Part shown: piece by piece, positions 28,672 through 37,484 of the stretch | How the letters are laid out: each line of letters starts with the position of its first letter | Position numbering within the stretch: position 1 is the first letter of the stretch | From: Myxococcales bacterium | GTDB taxonomy: Bacteria; Myxococcota_A; Polyangia; Haliangiales; Haliangiaceae | Direction: 5' to 3' | DNA length: 64,000 nt | Assembly: GCA_016720595.1 (NCBI GenBank) | Contig: JADKKI010000030.1 | Location: 1 to 64,000, forward strand | The notes under the pieces: generated by a model | What the model saw: the letters and a program-made list of their open reading frames with translations, nothing else | Database searches by the model: none | What the model was told of the DNA's origin: nothing | Program-made: the position numbers and the translations under genes

Positions 28672-30822
28672 ATGCCGAGTCCGCAACACAATCTTGTGCC
28701 GGGCGGGTTGGTGAGGGTTTTGGTCGTAGATGATGACGCGCTCGTATTGCGTGCGCTCCAGCGCGCCACACGAGGTCACAAACAGATCGAGCTGGTGATC
28801 GCGGACAACGCGATCGACGCGTTGCTCCAGGTCGGAGCGACCCGGCCCGACGTGGTCGTGATGGACGTGTTCATGCCAGGCCTCGATGGGATCGAGGCGT
28901 GCCGGCGGATCAAGGCGAACCCCGACACCCGCGATGTTGCGGTGATCCTGGCGAGCGCGGGGATGACCGACGAGCTCGTCGTCCAGGCGCGGGCCGCAGG
29001 GGCGGAGCGTGCGATCACGAAGCCGATCGATCTCCCGGCACTGCTCGACGCACGTGCGAGTGCAGTCGCCGAGAGCGCGACCCCGATCGAGACCACGGTG
29101 ATGCCGACGCGTGGCGCCGATCTGCTCGTGCGCATGCTCGAGGATGCCGGCGTCGAGGTCGTGTTCGGGCTGCCCGGGGGCGCGATCTCGCCGGTGCACG
29201 ATGCGTTGATCGATTCGAACGTCCGCGTGGTGACCACGCGGTCCGAGGCTGGCGCGATGTTCGCCGCGGCAGGCTATGCGCACGCGACCGGCAAGCTCGG
29301 GGTGGTGGCCGTGACCTCGGGCCCGGGCGCCCTCAACTCGATGACGGGGCTCGCGTCCGCGTGGTGCGATGGCATCCCGATCCTGCTCTTGATCGGTGAG
29401 GTCCCGCGCGCGGCCCATGGCAAGGGCGTGCTCCAGGATGGCTCCGCGCATGGTCTCCAGATCGTGGAGATGTGCCGCCACGTCACGAAGCTCGCACTCG
29501 AGATCCCGCGGCCGAGCAACTTGCCGCACATGTTCCGGCGCGCGATCGCCACGGCGCTCTCGGGCCGCAAGGGTCCCGTCGTGGTCACGCTGCCGCTCGA
29601 TGTCTCGCTCGCTCAGGTCGCGCCGCCGCGGGTGGGCGGCGCGGTGCACGTCGGCGAGGTCGTCTCGCTCGACATGCTCGACGAGATCACGGACCTCCTG
29701 CTTCACGCCGAGCGTCCGTTGCTCCTGGCGGGCAGTGGGTGTCGCGGCGGTGGTGCACCGGCGCGGCTCGCGGCGGTGGCGGAGCGCTTCAACTGTCCGG
29801 TTGCCACCACGCCGAAGGCCAAGGGCGTGTTTCCCGAAGACCACGCGCTCTCCCTCGGTGTGTTCGGCCTCGGCGGCCACGCCTCCGCGCAGCGGTACGT
29901 CGATGCCGGCGTGGATGTGGTGATCGCGATCGGCACCAGCCTCGGGGACATGGCGACCAACGGGTTCTCGCCGGCCCTCCAGGCGCCGGCCCTCGTCCAT
30001 ATCGACATCGACGCGCGGCAGATCGGCAAGAGCTACAGCCCGACCCATGCGGTGGTCGCCTCTGCGGCCCAGCTGCTGGGTGGGCTCTGCGATCGGCTCG
30101 CACATCGCGGCTCACCCACGCCGAGCAAGCTGCGTGCGCTCCCGGGTCGCGTCGAGCGCCAGAGGCTGCCGCCGTCGCAGAAGCGGGATCGCATCGCGCC
30201 GCATCAGGCACTCGCCGAGATCCAGGCGATGCTCCCGCGCGACACGATCTTCACCGTCGATTCCGGAGAGCACTTCCTGTTCGCGACGCACTTCCTCGAG
30301 ATCAACGATCCCGATGCGTTCATCGTGATGACGGGCCTCGGCTCGATGGGCCAATCGATCGGGGCGGCGATCGGCGCGCAGCTCGCATATCCACAGCGCA
30401 CCGTCGCGGCGATCTGCGGCGACGGCTGCTTCGCGATGAATGCCTTCGAGATCGCCACCGCCGTGGCGGAGCGCCTCCCGCTCCGCGTGTTCGTGTTCAA
30501 CGACGAGCGCCTCGGCATGGTGGAGAACGGCCACCAGAAGGTGTACGGCCGCCGCCCCGCATACCCGACCACACCGCTCGACGTGTGCGCGGTGGCCGTC
30601 GGGCTCGGCGCGCTGACGCTCCGCATCGACGGTGTGGATCAGCTCGATGCTGCGCGGGAGATGTTGCGCTGGGCCTCGGGCCCGGTGGTCATCGACGTCG
30701 CGATCGATCACGAGATCCTGCTGGCGAAGCAGGATCGCGTGGCCGCGATGACACCGGTGCCGCCGTCTCCGCCGTCTCCGCCGTCTCGACCGTCTCGGCC
30801 GTCGCTCGAGCTCGTGAACTGA
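28672..30822 (+). CDS. Receiver domain fused to acetolactate-synthase-like ThDP enzyme
   Basis: This 716-residue fusion opens with a complete receiver (about 14-130): VRVLVVDDD, phospho-acceptor Asp65 in VVVMDVFMPGLDG, Ser95 and Lys117 in AITKPID. From about 145 it is a full three-domain thiamine-diphosphate enzyme like acetolactate synthase. Motifs include LVRMLEDAGVEVVFGLPGG, catalytic Glu192 in RSEAGAMFAAAGYAHATGK, VTSGPGALNSMTGLASA, the central domain LLLAGSGCRGGG, and the ThDP/Mg motif GDGCF (583-587) to Asn610. The tail is a PPS repeat. Catalytic and phosphorylation residues are all present. Start could also be GTG 28711 (MRVLVVDDD). No ilvN or ilvC is nearby, so valine/isoleucine synthesis is unlikely; the product is unknown. 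Confidence 0.9.
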   Translation: MPSPQHNLVPGGLVRVLVVDDDALVLRALQRATRGHKQIELVIADNAIDALLQVGATRPDVVVMDVFMPGLDGIEACRRIKANPDTRDVAVILASAGMTDELVVQARAAGAERAITKPIDLPALLDARASAVAESATPIETTVMPTRGADLLVRMLEDAGVEVVFGLPGGAISPVHDALIDSNVRVVTTRSEAGAMFAAAGYAHATGKLGVVAVTSGPGALNSMTGLASAWCDGIPILLLIGEVPRAAHGKGVLQDGSAHGLQIVEMCRHVTKLALEIPRPSNLPHMFRRAIATALSGRKGPVVVTLPLDVSLAQVAPPRVGGAVHVGEVVSLDMLDEITDLLLHAERPLLLAGSGCRGGGAPARLAAVAERFNCPVATTPKAKGVFPEDHALSLGVFGLGGHASAQRYVDAGVDVVIAIGTSLGDMATNGFSPALQAPALVHIDIDARQIGKSYSPTHAVVASAAQLLGGLCDRLAHRGSPTPSKLRALPGRVERQRLPPSQKRDRIAPHQALAEIQAMLPRDTIFTVDSGEHFLFATHFLEINDPDAFIVMTGLGSMGQSIGAAIGAQLAYPQRTVAAICGDGCFAMNAFEIATAVAERLPLRVFVFNDERLGMVENGHQKVYGRRPAYPTTPLDVCAVAVGLGALTLRIDGVDQLDAAREMLRWASGPVVIDVAIDHEILLAKQDRVAAMTPVPPSPPSPPSRPSRPSLELVN
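30763..30801. repeat. 9-bp tandem repeat encoding PPS/RPS tail
   Basis: Four to five imperfect copies of CCGCCGTCT or CCGTCTCGG encode the Pro/Ser-rich C-terminal tail of the REC-ThDP protein. Such codon repeats can change length by slippage without shifting the frame. Confidence 0.6.
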
Positions 30823-30833
30823 CGCGAGGCTGC

Positions 30834-32024
30834 CTACGCCCTCCGATAGCGGATCTGGAGGTGGCGCGCGCCGCGAATGAAGTTCGAGCGTGACGCGACG
30901 AGTGCGGAGGTGCGCTCGACCTGCCCGACACTGCTCACGAGCTCGCGGAGCACGTACTTCGCCTCCATCCGAGCGAGCGGCGCGCCGACGCAATAGTGAG
31001 TGCCATACCCGAACGCGAGGTGGTCGCCAGGAGGGCGGTCGATGTCGAAGCGGTCCGGATCGGCGAACACCTGTTCGTCGCGGTTGGCCGACGGGAAGAA
31101 CACCACGACCTTGTCACCCTCCGCGATCGTTCGTCCGCCAAGCTCGGCCGCCTCGGTCGCCGTACGACGGAACTGGATGACCGGCGGATCGAAGCGGAGC
31201 ATCTCTTCGACGGCGTTCGGAATCAGCGATGGTTCGGCTTGCAGGCGACGATACGCGTCGGGGCGATCGATCAGCAGATCCAGCCCGAAGCACAGCAGGC
31301 TCCGCGTGGTGTCGCTCCCCGCATTGAACAGCAGCATGAAGAACGCCTGGAATTCACCGTCGGTCAGGCGGCGGCCGTCGAATTCGGCCGCGAGGAGGTC
31401 GCTCACGAGATCGTCGGCGGGGTGGGCGCGCTTGTGGGCGCCCAGGTGCGCACCATAGGTTCGCATCTCGTCTGCGGCGGCCATGCCATCACGAAGCGAG
31501 GCGGCGCGGTCCGTGACATTGGTGCCGAGCATGCGCTCCGTGAGCGCGAACAGGCGCGCACGATCTTCGAGCGGGACTCCGAGGATCTCGCAGATCACGA
31601 ACAGCGGCATCTCGCCGGCGACATCGACGGCGAAGTCGCAAGCGCCGCGGTCACGCACGGCCGTCACGAGCTCGGCGGCGCGACGCGCGACCCGGACCTC
31701 GAGCTCGGCAACACGGCGCGGGTTGAACGCCTTGTTCACGAGCCTGCGGAGCATGGTGTGATCGGGTGGATCGCGGTTCAGCATGCCCTCGCGAAGCTTC
31801 TCGAGGAACTCCGCCGGAGGGTCGGCCAGCAGGGCACCGCCACGCCAGGACGAGTACCGGCGCGGATCGCGTAGCACCGTCATGACGTCGGCGTGACGGG
31901 TGATCGCCCAGAACCCGCGCCCACCGGGCTCGCTCTGCCACGACACGGGATCCTCGGCGCGCAGGCGACGGAACTCGTGATGAGGGAGACCGTGGATGTA
32001 GGTATCGGGATCCGAGAGGTCCAC
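30834..32024 (-). CDS. Cytochrome P450
   Basis: This 396-residue bacterial class P450 starts at GTG 32024 (MDLSDPDTYIHGLPHHEFRR). The I-helix oxygen-activation motif is FNAGSDTTRS, the K-helix ExxR is in AVEEMLRFDPP, and the heme-thiolate loop is FGYGTHYCVGAPLARMEA with the axial Cys. Length matches soluble CYP107/CYP125-like enzymes that need separate ferredoxin and reductase partners; none is encoded nearby. The substrate is unknown. It is convergent with the REC-ThDP gene and divergent from the KAS III-like gene (48-base gap), so it may be controlled together with the latter and modify a related small molecule. Confidence 0.95.
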   Translation of the reverse strand: MDLSDPDTYIHGLPHHEFRRLRAEDPVSWQSEPGGRGFWAITRHADVMTVLRDPRRYSSWRGGALLADPPAEFLEKLREGMLNRDPPDHTMLRRLVNKAFNPRRVAELEVRVARRAAELVTAVRDRGACDFAVDVAGEMPLFVICEILGVPLEDRARLFALTERMLGTNVTDRAASLRDGMAAADEMRTYGAHLGAHKRAHPADDLVSDLLAAEFDGRRLTDGEFQAFFMLLFNAGSDTTRSLLCFGLDLLIDRPDAYRRLQAEPSLIPNAVEEMLRFDPPVIQFRRTATEAAELGGRTIAEGDKVVVFFPSANRDEQVFADPDRFDIDRPPGDHLAFGYGTHYCVGAPLARMEAKYVLRELVSSVGQVERTSALVASRSNFIRGARHLQIRYRRA

Positions 32025-32072
32025 GCCGGGTCAGTGTACGAGGAGTCTCGGCGGCGTGCACTTGGATGTAGA

Positions 32073-33146
32073 ATGTGTCCCGTGCAACGCGCCGGGATCC
32101 TCGGCATCGGCACGTACCTCCCCGAGGAGGTTCGTCGCAACGACTGGTGGCCCGCCGAGGTTGTCGACGCGTGGATGGCGGCGCGTCGGGGGCCGCCTCC
32201 CTTGCCACCGGTACCCACGGCGGGCATGGCGCGCGTGATCGCGGCGATGACCCAGCAGGCCTACGATCCGTTTCAGGGCGTGACCGAGCGTCGCGTGATG
32301 CCGACGAGCATGAAGTCCGTCGACATGGAGGTGATGGCCGCCGAACAGGCGATCGCCAGGGCCGGGATCGACCGTCGGGAGATCGGTGCAGTGCTGACCC
32401 ACAGCGCGGTCCCCGAGTATCTGCTCAGCAACAGCGCGAGCCTGCTGCACCACCGGCTCGGCTTGCCTGCCGACTGCTTCTCGATGCAGGCAGAGGCCTC
32501 CGGGTTCTCGTTCATGATGCAGCTCGGGATCGCCGAGCAGATGATCGCGCTCGGCCGCGCACGCTACGTGCTGTGCACCCAGTCGTGCGCCTCGTCCCGC
32601 CTGATCGACCAGAATGATCCCCACTCGCCGCTGCTCGGCGACGGGGCGTCCGCCGTGATCGTGGGGCCCGTCGCAGACGGCGGGGTGCTCGCGAGCGTCT
32701 ACCGTACGGACGGCGCACTCCCACGGGCGCTCGTGGCGAGCGTGCCCGGTGGCCGCTGGTACGATCCGGGGCAGGTGGTGCTGCATCGCGCGGACCCCGG
32801 CCACGCGATCCAGACCTTCCTCGAGACGGCCGACCGCGCGAAGGAGGCGGTCGATGCGGTGCTCGCGCGTCTCGATCTCCTGCCCACCGACGTCGATTTC
32901 TTTGGCTCACACCAGGGCACACCTTGGTTGCGGCAGGTCATCCAGGATGTCACCGGGCTGACGAACGCTCGCGCAGTCGACGTGTTCGCCACGACGGGCT
33001 ACATGGTCGCGGTGAGCATTCCGCTGGTGCTCGCGATCGCGCTTCGGGAAGGGCAGCTCCGCGCGGGCGATCTCGTGGTCCTGTTCGGGGGTGGCGTCGG
33101 GTCGACGTATGGAGCATCCGTGCTCCGGTGGGGCGACGCTCGATGA
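32073..33146 (+). CDS. KAS III (FabH)-like protein lacking catalytic Cys and Asn
   Basis: This 357-residue protein, start ATG 32073, has a thiolase fold of the KAS III type: AGILGIGTYLPEEVRRND at the N-terminus, AIARAGIDRREIGAVLTHSA, LLGDGASAVIVGP and SHQGTPWLRQVIQDV. The nucleophile region reads MQAEASGFSFMM, so Ala142 replaces the usual Cys of the AACSGF motif. The HQAN His is kept (His280), but the GNTSAASVP Asn is replaced (GYMVAVSIP, Tyr310). Normal Claisen condensation is therefore not expected. It may be an acyl-binding or transferase relative, or a non-catalytic partner as PqsB is to PqsC. Its stop overlaps the start of a large hybrid kinase. Confidence 0.85.
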   Translation: MCPVQRAGILGIGTYLPEEVRRNDWWPAEVVDAWMAARRGPPPLPPVPTAGMARVIAAMTQQAYDPFQGVTERRVMPTSMKSVDMEVMAAEQAIARAGIDRREIGAVLTHSAVPEYLLSNSASLLHHRLGLPADCFSMQAEASGFSFMMQLGIAEQMIALGRARYVLCTQSCASSRLIDQNDPHSPLLGDGASAVIVGPVADGGVLASVYRTDGALPRALVASVPGGRWYDPGQVVLHRADPGHAIQTFLETADRAKEAVDAVLARLDLLPTDVDFFGSHQGTPWLRQVIQDVTGLTNARAVDVFATTGYMVAVSIPLVLAIALREGQLRAGDLVVLFGGGVGSTYGASVLRWGDAR

Positions 33147-36100
33147 ACGAGGTCGCATCGCGGGTGCTGCACATCTGGTTCAAGCCGATCTCCAAGAAGG
33201 GGATCTCGCTGGAGCAGATGGTCGAAGGGACACAGGTCTCCATCGAGAAGCTCCGCAGCAAGAGCGCCCGCATCGACTGGGCTGACTTCTGCGCCATCCA
33301 CGCGAACCTCCGACCGCACTTCTCCGACGAGGAGCTCGTGGAGATCGGGCGATCGTACTTTCGCTCGCCCGCGCTTCGCTTCGTGTTCGTGATCGCCCGC
33401 TTGCGGTTGACGCCGATGGGCTTCTACCGGTTCCTCAACAAGCCGAGGAAGGGTGCGGGCAATCAGATGTTCAACTGCATGGTCCCCAACCATCAGGAGG
33501 TCTCCGAGCACGAATGTGTCCTCGAGCTCACGGTCGAGGAGGGCTACGAGGTGTGCTGGGACTTCTTCCTGATCTCCAAGGGGAACATGGAGGAGATGCC
33601 GAAGCTGCTCGGCTATCCCGCTGCGGGCGTCACGCTCGAGCGGATCCCGCGCGGCGGCAGGTACCACATCACGATCCCCAAGCGGACGCGGTTCCTGACC
33701 CGGCTCCGCCGCGCGCTGACCTGGCCGTTCACGGTGCGTGCGGCCGCGCGCGAGCTGCAGGAGGCCCACGAGACCCTGCGCGATCGGTACGCGGAGATCG
33801 ATGCCGCCAACACCGCACTCGATCGCCAGCGCGCGCTGCTCGATACGGCGTACCGGTTCGGGCAACGGATCTACAGCGAGAGAGATCCGGCCACCACGGC
33901 GGCCGCGATCGCGACCGCGCTCGTCGAGATCGCGGGGTTCGCGGGCGCCGAGATCGTGGTCTCTCTCGACGAGCAGCGCGCATCGCCCGAGCGGGCCAGC
34001 GCCGGGGCCGCCGTGGACGACGCGGCCGCGCGGACGCTCGATCTGTCGAGCAGTGGTCACCTGTCCGGACGGATCCGGATCTCGCTCCGGGAGAGCGCCG
34101 AAGCCGCCGAGGCCCAGACGTTGATCGACCTGCTCGCGCCGACGATCGTGCTCGCGCTCGACAACGCCTTCAGCTATCGCGCGCTGTCGGACTACCAGAA
34201 GAACCTCGAGACGATCGTCGAGGAGCGCACCACCGAGTTGCGGTCGACGAGCGCCAAGCTCGCCGGCACCGTCGAGGAGCTGACCGCCGCGCAGGGGGTG
34301 CGCGAGCGGTTCTTCGGCCACATCTCGCACGAGATCCGCACGCCGCTCTCGCTGATCATGCTCGCGGTCTCGGACATCGAGCGCCGCGCGGGAGCGCAAC
34401 TCGACGAGCGGGGCCGCGCGAGCCTGGGCGCGGTCAACGATGCGGCGCGCAAGCTGGTGCGCCTCGTCGACGAGCTGCTGCTGCTCGCGGCCGGCCAGGA
34501 GGGCAAGCTCCGGATGCATCGCGAGCCGACCGAGCTCGCGGCGCTGGTGGCGAACCTGATCTCGGCATGGCGCCCGGCCGCGGATGCTGCCGGCCTCACG
34601 CTCCTTGCGCGCACGCCGAACGTGCTGGTCGCGAACGTGGATCCGGTCGCGATCGAGCGGATCGCCACGAATCTCATGTCGAACGCGGTGAAGTACACGC
34701 CGCGTGGCGGTGTCGTCGAGATCGAGCTCGCGAGCATCGAGCGGTCCACCGTCGAGCTCTCGGTTCTCGATTCCGGGCCGGGCATCCCGGACGAGCTCGC
34801 GGCGCGGCTGTTCGGCCGGTTCGAGCGCTCGAGCGGCGACGATCGCAGGAAGGCAGGTCACGGCCTCGGTCTCTCGCTCGTCAAGCAGCTGGTGGAGGCG
34901 CACGGTGGAGAGGTCACGGCGGTGTCGCGCGGCACCGCACCAGGGGCACACCTCCGCGTGACGATCCCCGAGGCCGTGCAGGCACCGACGACGGCGGCGG
35001 TGCGGCCCGCGATCGAGGTGGTCCCGGTGTCGAGCGCGATCTCCGCGGGCACCGTGCTGGCGCCGAATGGCATCTCCAGCGGGACGATCCTCCTCGCAGA
35101 GGATGACGAGCGTCTCGCCGAGATGATCGCGCGCGAGCTGTGCGACGAGTACACGGTGGTGATCGCCCACGATGGAGCGACGGCGTTGTCGCTCGTCGAG
35201 CAGCACCAGCCGCAGATGCTCGTCACGGACATCCAGATGCCGGGTCTGAGCGGCATCGAGCTCGCCAGACAGTTTCGCGTGGCGACCAAGGATCGTCTGG
35301 CGCCCATCATCATCTTGTCCGCGATCATCGATCTCGGCACTCGCGTGGCGGGTCTCGATGCGGGCGCGGTCGACTACATCACGAAGCCGTTCGATCCACG
35401 CGAGCTCCGTGCGCGCGTGAAGGCCCAGTTCCGCATGCAGACGCTCGCGCTGCGCTTGCATCGCGCGGAGCAGCTGTCGGCGCTCGGCATCCTCACCGCG
35501 GGGCTCGCTCACGAGCTGCGCAACCCGGCGAACGGGATCGTCAACGCGATCCCACCGCTGATGGAGCTCCTGCCGAAGCACCTCACGGCGCCCGAGACCG
35601 GGCCGGGGCAGCTGCTCGAGGTGATGTCTGGCTGTGCCGAGCAGATCGGGTTCCTCTCGCGACAGCTGCTGAGCTTCCGCAGTGGCGACCAGCTCGAGCT
35701 GCGGTCCGCGCCCGCCCAGGAGCTGGTGAGTCGCGCGGTGTCCCTGGCGCATCGCGCGCTGCACGGGGTGGAGATTCGCTCGGCGCTCGGGCTCGAGCGT
35801 GAGGTGGTGTGCGCGCCGCCGCTCCTGATCCAGGTGCTCACGAACCTGCTCGAGAACGCGGGGTACGCGGCGGGCGCAGGTGGCTGGGTCGAGATCGGTG
35901 CGCGGACCCAGCCGGGCTCGATCGTGTTCGAGGTCGCGGATAGTGGCCCGGGCGTCCCTGCGAAGTTGCGGGATCGCGTGTTCGAGCCGTTCTTCACCAC
36001 CAAGCCGCCCGGCGCAGGGACGGGGCTGGGCCTCCCGCTCGCACGCGCGATCGTGCATCAGCACGGCGGCGTGCTCGAGATCCGCGACCGCACCACGGAT

Positions 36101-36178
36101 CCCGGGGCCGCCCGGCAGGTGTTCGTCGTCGAGCTCCCCGTCGATTCCACCCGCGACCGAACCATCGGCGCGGTATGA
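33143..36178 (+). CDS. Large hybrid histidine kinase with two kinase modules
   Basis: The 1011-residue protein starts in the KAS III-like stop (ATGA). Residues 1-205 are an unrecognised domain ([50 protein letters not shown] helices, then a beta-rich part with [15 protein letters not shown]). It is followed by a coiled coil, a GAF-like region (about 240-345), a first DHp/HATPase pair with His396 ([10 protein letters not shown]) and [12 protein letters not shown], a receiver with Asp696 in [11 protein letters not shown], and a second DHp/HATPase pair with His790 ([12 protein letters not shown]) and [12 protein letters not shown]. No membrane segment is present. Coupling to the KAS III-like protein suggests that the two work together, perhaps sensing an acyl product. 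Confidence 0.88.
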   Translation: MNEVASRVLHIWFKPISKKGISLEQMVEGTQVSIEKLRSKSARIDWADFCAIHANLRPHFSDEELVEIGRSYFRSPALRFVFVIARLRLTPMGFYRFLNKPRKGAGNQMFNCMVPNHQEVSEHECVLELTVEEGYEVCWDFFLISKGNMEEMPKLLGYPAAGVTLERIPRGGRYHITIPKRTRFLTRLRRALTWPFTVRAAARELQEAHETLRDRYAEIDAANTALDRQRALLDTAYRFGQRIYSERDPATTAAAIATALVEIAGFAGAEIVVSLDEQRASPERASAGAAVDDAAARTLDLSSSGHLSGRIRISLRESAEAAEAQTLIDLLAPTIVLALDNAFSYRALSDYQKNLETIVEERTTELRSTSAKLAGTVEELTAAQGVRERFFGHISHEIRTPLSLIMLAVSDIERRAGAQLDERGRASLGAVNDAARKLVRLVDELLLLAAGQEGKLRMHREPTELAALVANLISAWRPAADAAGLTLLARTPNVLVANVDPVAIERIATNLMSNAVKYTPRGGVVEIELASIERSTVELSVLDSGPGIPDELAARLFGRFERSSGDDRRKAGHGLGLSLVKQLVEAHGGEVTAVSRGTAPGAHLRVTIPEAVQAPTTAAVRPAIEVVPVSSAISAGTVLAPNGISSGTILLAEDDERLAEMIARELCDEYTVVIAHDGATALSLVEQHQPQMLVTDIQMPGLSGIELARQFRVATKDRLAPIIILSAIIDLGTRVAGLDAGAVDYITKPFDPRELRARVKAQFRMQTLALRLHRAEQLSALGILTAGLAHELRNPANGIVNAIPPLMELLPKHLTAPETGPGQLLEVMSGCAEQIGFLSRQLLSFRSGDQLELRSAPAQELVSRAVSLAHRALHGVEIRSALGLEREVVCAPPLLIQVLTNLLENAGYAAGAGGWVEIGARTQPGSIVFEVADSGPGVPAKLRDRVFEPFFTTKPPGAGTGLGLPLARAIVHQHGGVLEIRDRTTDPGAARQVFVVELPVDSTRDRTIGAV

Positions 36179-37368
36179 TTGGTGAATCTGTGGGTGACTC
36201 GCTGACAGCGCGACCGCTCGTCCTCTACGTCGATGACGAGCGAGCGAACCGTGTGGTGTTCGAGCAGTCGCTCGGCGCGGACTTCCGCATCCAGTCGGTG
36301 GCGGATGCCACGGCGGCGCTCGCGGTGCTCGACACTCAGGAGGTGGCCGTCCTGGTCACCGACATGCGGATGCCGGGGATGAGCGGTGAAGAGCTGCTGC
36401 GGATCGCGAAGGAGCGCAAGCCGTCGACGATCCGGATGGTGGTCACCGCGTACGCGGATGTCGATCCGATCCTGCGCGCGATCAACGAAGGTCTGGTCGC
36501 GCGTTACATCATCAAGCCGTGGATCCGCGCCGAGCTCGTGCAGGTCCTGCGCTGGGCGATCGAGGCCTGGACGTTCTCCCGGGACTCGATGGCGCTGCAC
36601 GCGCGGCTGATGGAGACCGAGCGCCTCGCCACGCTGGGCAGCATCGCCGGCATGCTCGTCCACGATCTCAAGCAGCCGTTGATGTCGCTGCTGATCAACG
36701 TCGATCACCTGCGCGAGCTCGGGAAGGCCGCGCCGACGCTGCAGGATGCGCTCGCGCGCGCGCCCTTGCCCGAAGCGGAGCGGGTGCGGCTCGGGCTCCT
36801 GGTCGACGATCTCGATCCGTTGACCACGGATCTCAGGACCTCGGCGATGCACCTCAGCTCGCTGATCGATGGCCTGCGCGAGCTCAGCCGGCCGTGCGAC
36901 AAGAGCGCCAACCTGCAGGCGGCAGATCCACTACCGATCGTTCGCCATGCGATGGCGGTGTGTCAGGAGCTCGTGATGAGTGCGCACGCCTCGATCGATT
37001 ACGAAGGTCCGTGCGTGTTGCCGCGCGTGCGGATGTCGGCGACCGAGCTGACGCAGGTGCTGATCAACCTCGTCCAGAACAGCGCCCAGGCCGTGGCGGC
37101 GCGCGGCACGCCGCAGGGCAAGGTCTCGATCGTGGCGCGCACCGAATCGAACATGGTCGAGCTGTGCGTGCGCGATGATGGTGTGGGCATGGGCCCAGAG
37201 GTGCTCGGGCGTGTGGGGACGCCGTTCTTCACCACGCGTGCGGAGGGCACGGGCCTCGGGCTCGCCCAGTGTCAGCGGCTGATCGGCAGCGCGGGCGGGC
37301 GGTTCCGGATCGAGAGCGAGCCCGGCATCGGCACCACGGTGACGATCGTGCTCCCCGTCGCCGCCTGA
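36175..37368 (+). CDS. Receiver-first histidine kinase (REC-DHp-ATPase)
   Basis: The product has 397 residues, its ATG overlapping the upstream stop by four bases. The receiver (PLVLYVDDERANRVVFEQSL, Asp63 in LVTDMRMPGMSGEELL, Lys in YIIKPWIRAEL) comes first, then a DHp helix with His163 in MLVHDLKQPLMSLL and a HATPase domain (NLVQNSAQAVAARG, DDGVGMGPEV, GTGLGLAQCQRL). With the upstream hybrid kinase it forms a translationally coupled cascade: the kinase's phosphoryl group could be passed to this receiver, which then tunes the attached kinase. The final target is not encoded here. Confidence 0.9.
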   Translation: MIGESVGDSLTARPLVLYVDDERANRVVFEQSLGADFRIQSVADATAALAVLDTQEVAVLVTDMRMPGMSGEELLRIAKERKPSTIRMVVTAYADVDPILRAINEGLVARYIIKPWIRAELVQVLRWAIEAWTFSRDSMALHARLMETERLATLGSIAGMLVHDLKQPLMSLLINVDHLRELGKAAPTLQDALARAPLPEAERVRLGLLVDDLDPLTTDLRTSAMHLSSLIDGLRELSRPCDKSANLQAADPLPIVRHAMAVCQELVMSAHASIDYEGPCVLPRVRMSATELTQVLINLVQNSAQAVAARGTPQGKVSIVARTESNMVELCVRDDGVGMGPEVLGRVGTPFFTTRAEGTGLGLAQCQRLIGSAGGRFRIESEPGIGTTVTIVLPVAA

Positions 37369-37379
37369 ACCCGACTCTC

Positions 37380-37393
37380 ACGCCACGAGGCGT
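37380..37393. terminator. Possible hairpin after the kinase operon
   Basis: ACGCC-ACGA-GGCGT forms a 5-bp GC stem 12 bases after the stop at 37368. No T-run follows, so it may be only a weak terminator. Confidence 0.2.
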
Positions 37394-37484
37394 CCAAGTC
37401 CGCGGAATCAGGGCATGCTATTTCGGTGTCCACCGGCGCACGCCGTCGAGGCTCTTACTGGGCAGCGTGCAGGTTCGTGGACTC

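Noticed and set aside
27349..30105. A 918-codon open frame on the minus strand opposite the two receiver-containing genes
   Set aside because: It is His/Arg/Asp-rich with no domain pattern and lies antisense to genes with full catalytic motifs. Long antisense frames are expected at this GC content.
28672..30822. The ThDP enzyme as housekeeping acetolactate synthase (IlvB)
   Set aside because: It lacks ilvN and ilvC neighbours and carries an N-terminal receiver not found on IlvB; only the fold and ThDP motifs are shared.
32999..36064. A 1021-codon minus-strand open frame opposite the large hybrid kinase
   Set aside because: Same reason: composition is that of a mirrored GC-rich coding strand, without recognisable motifs or a start context.
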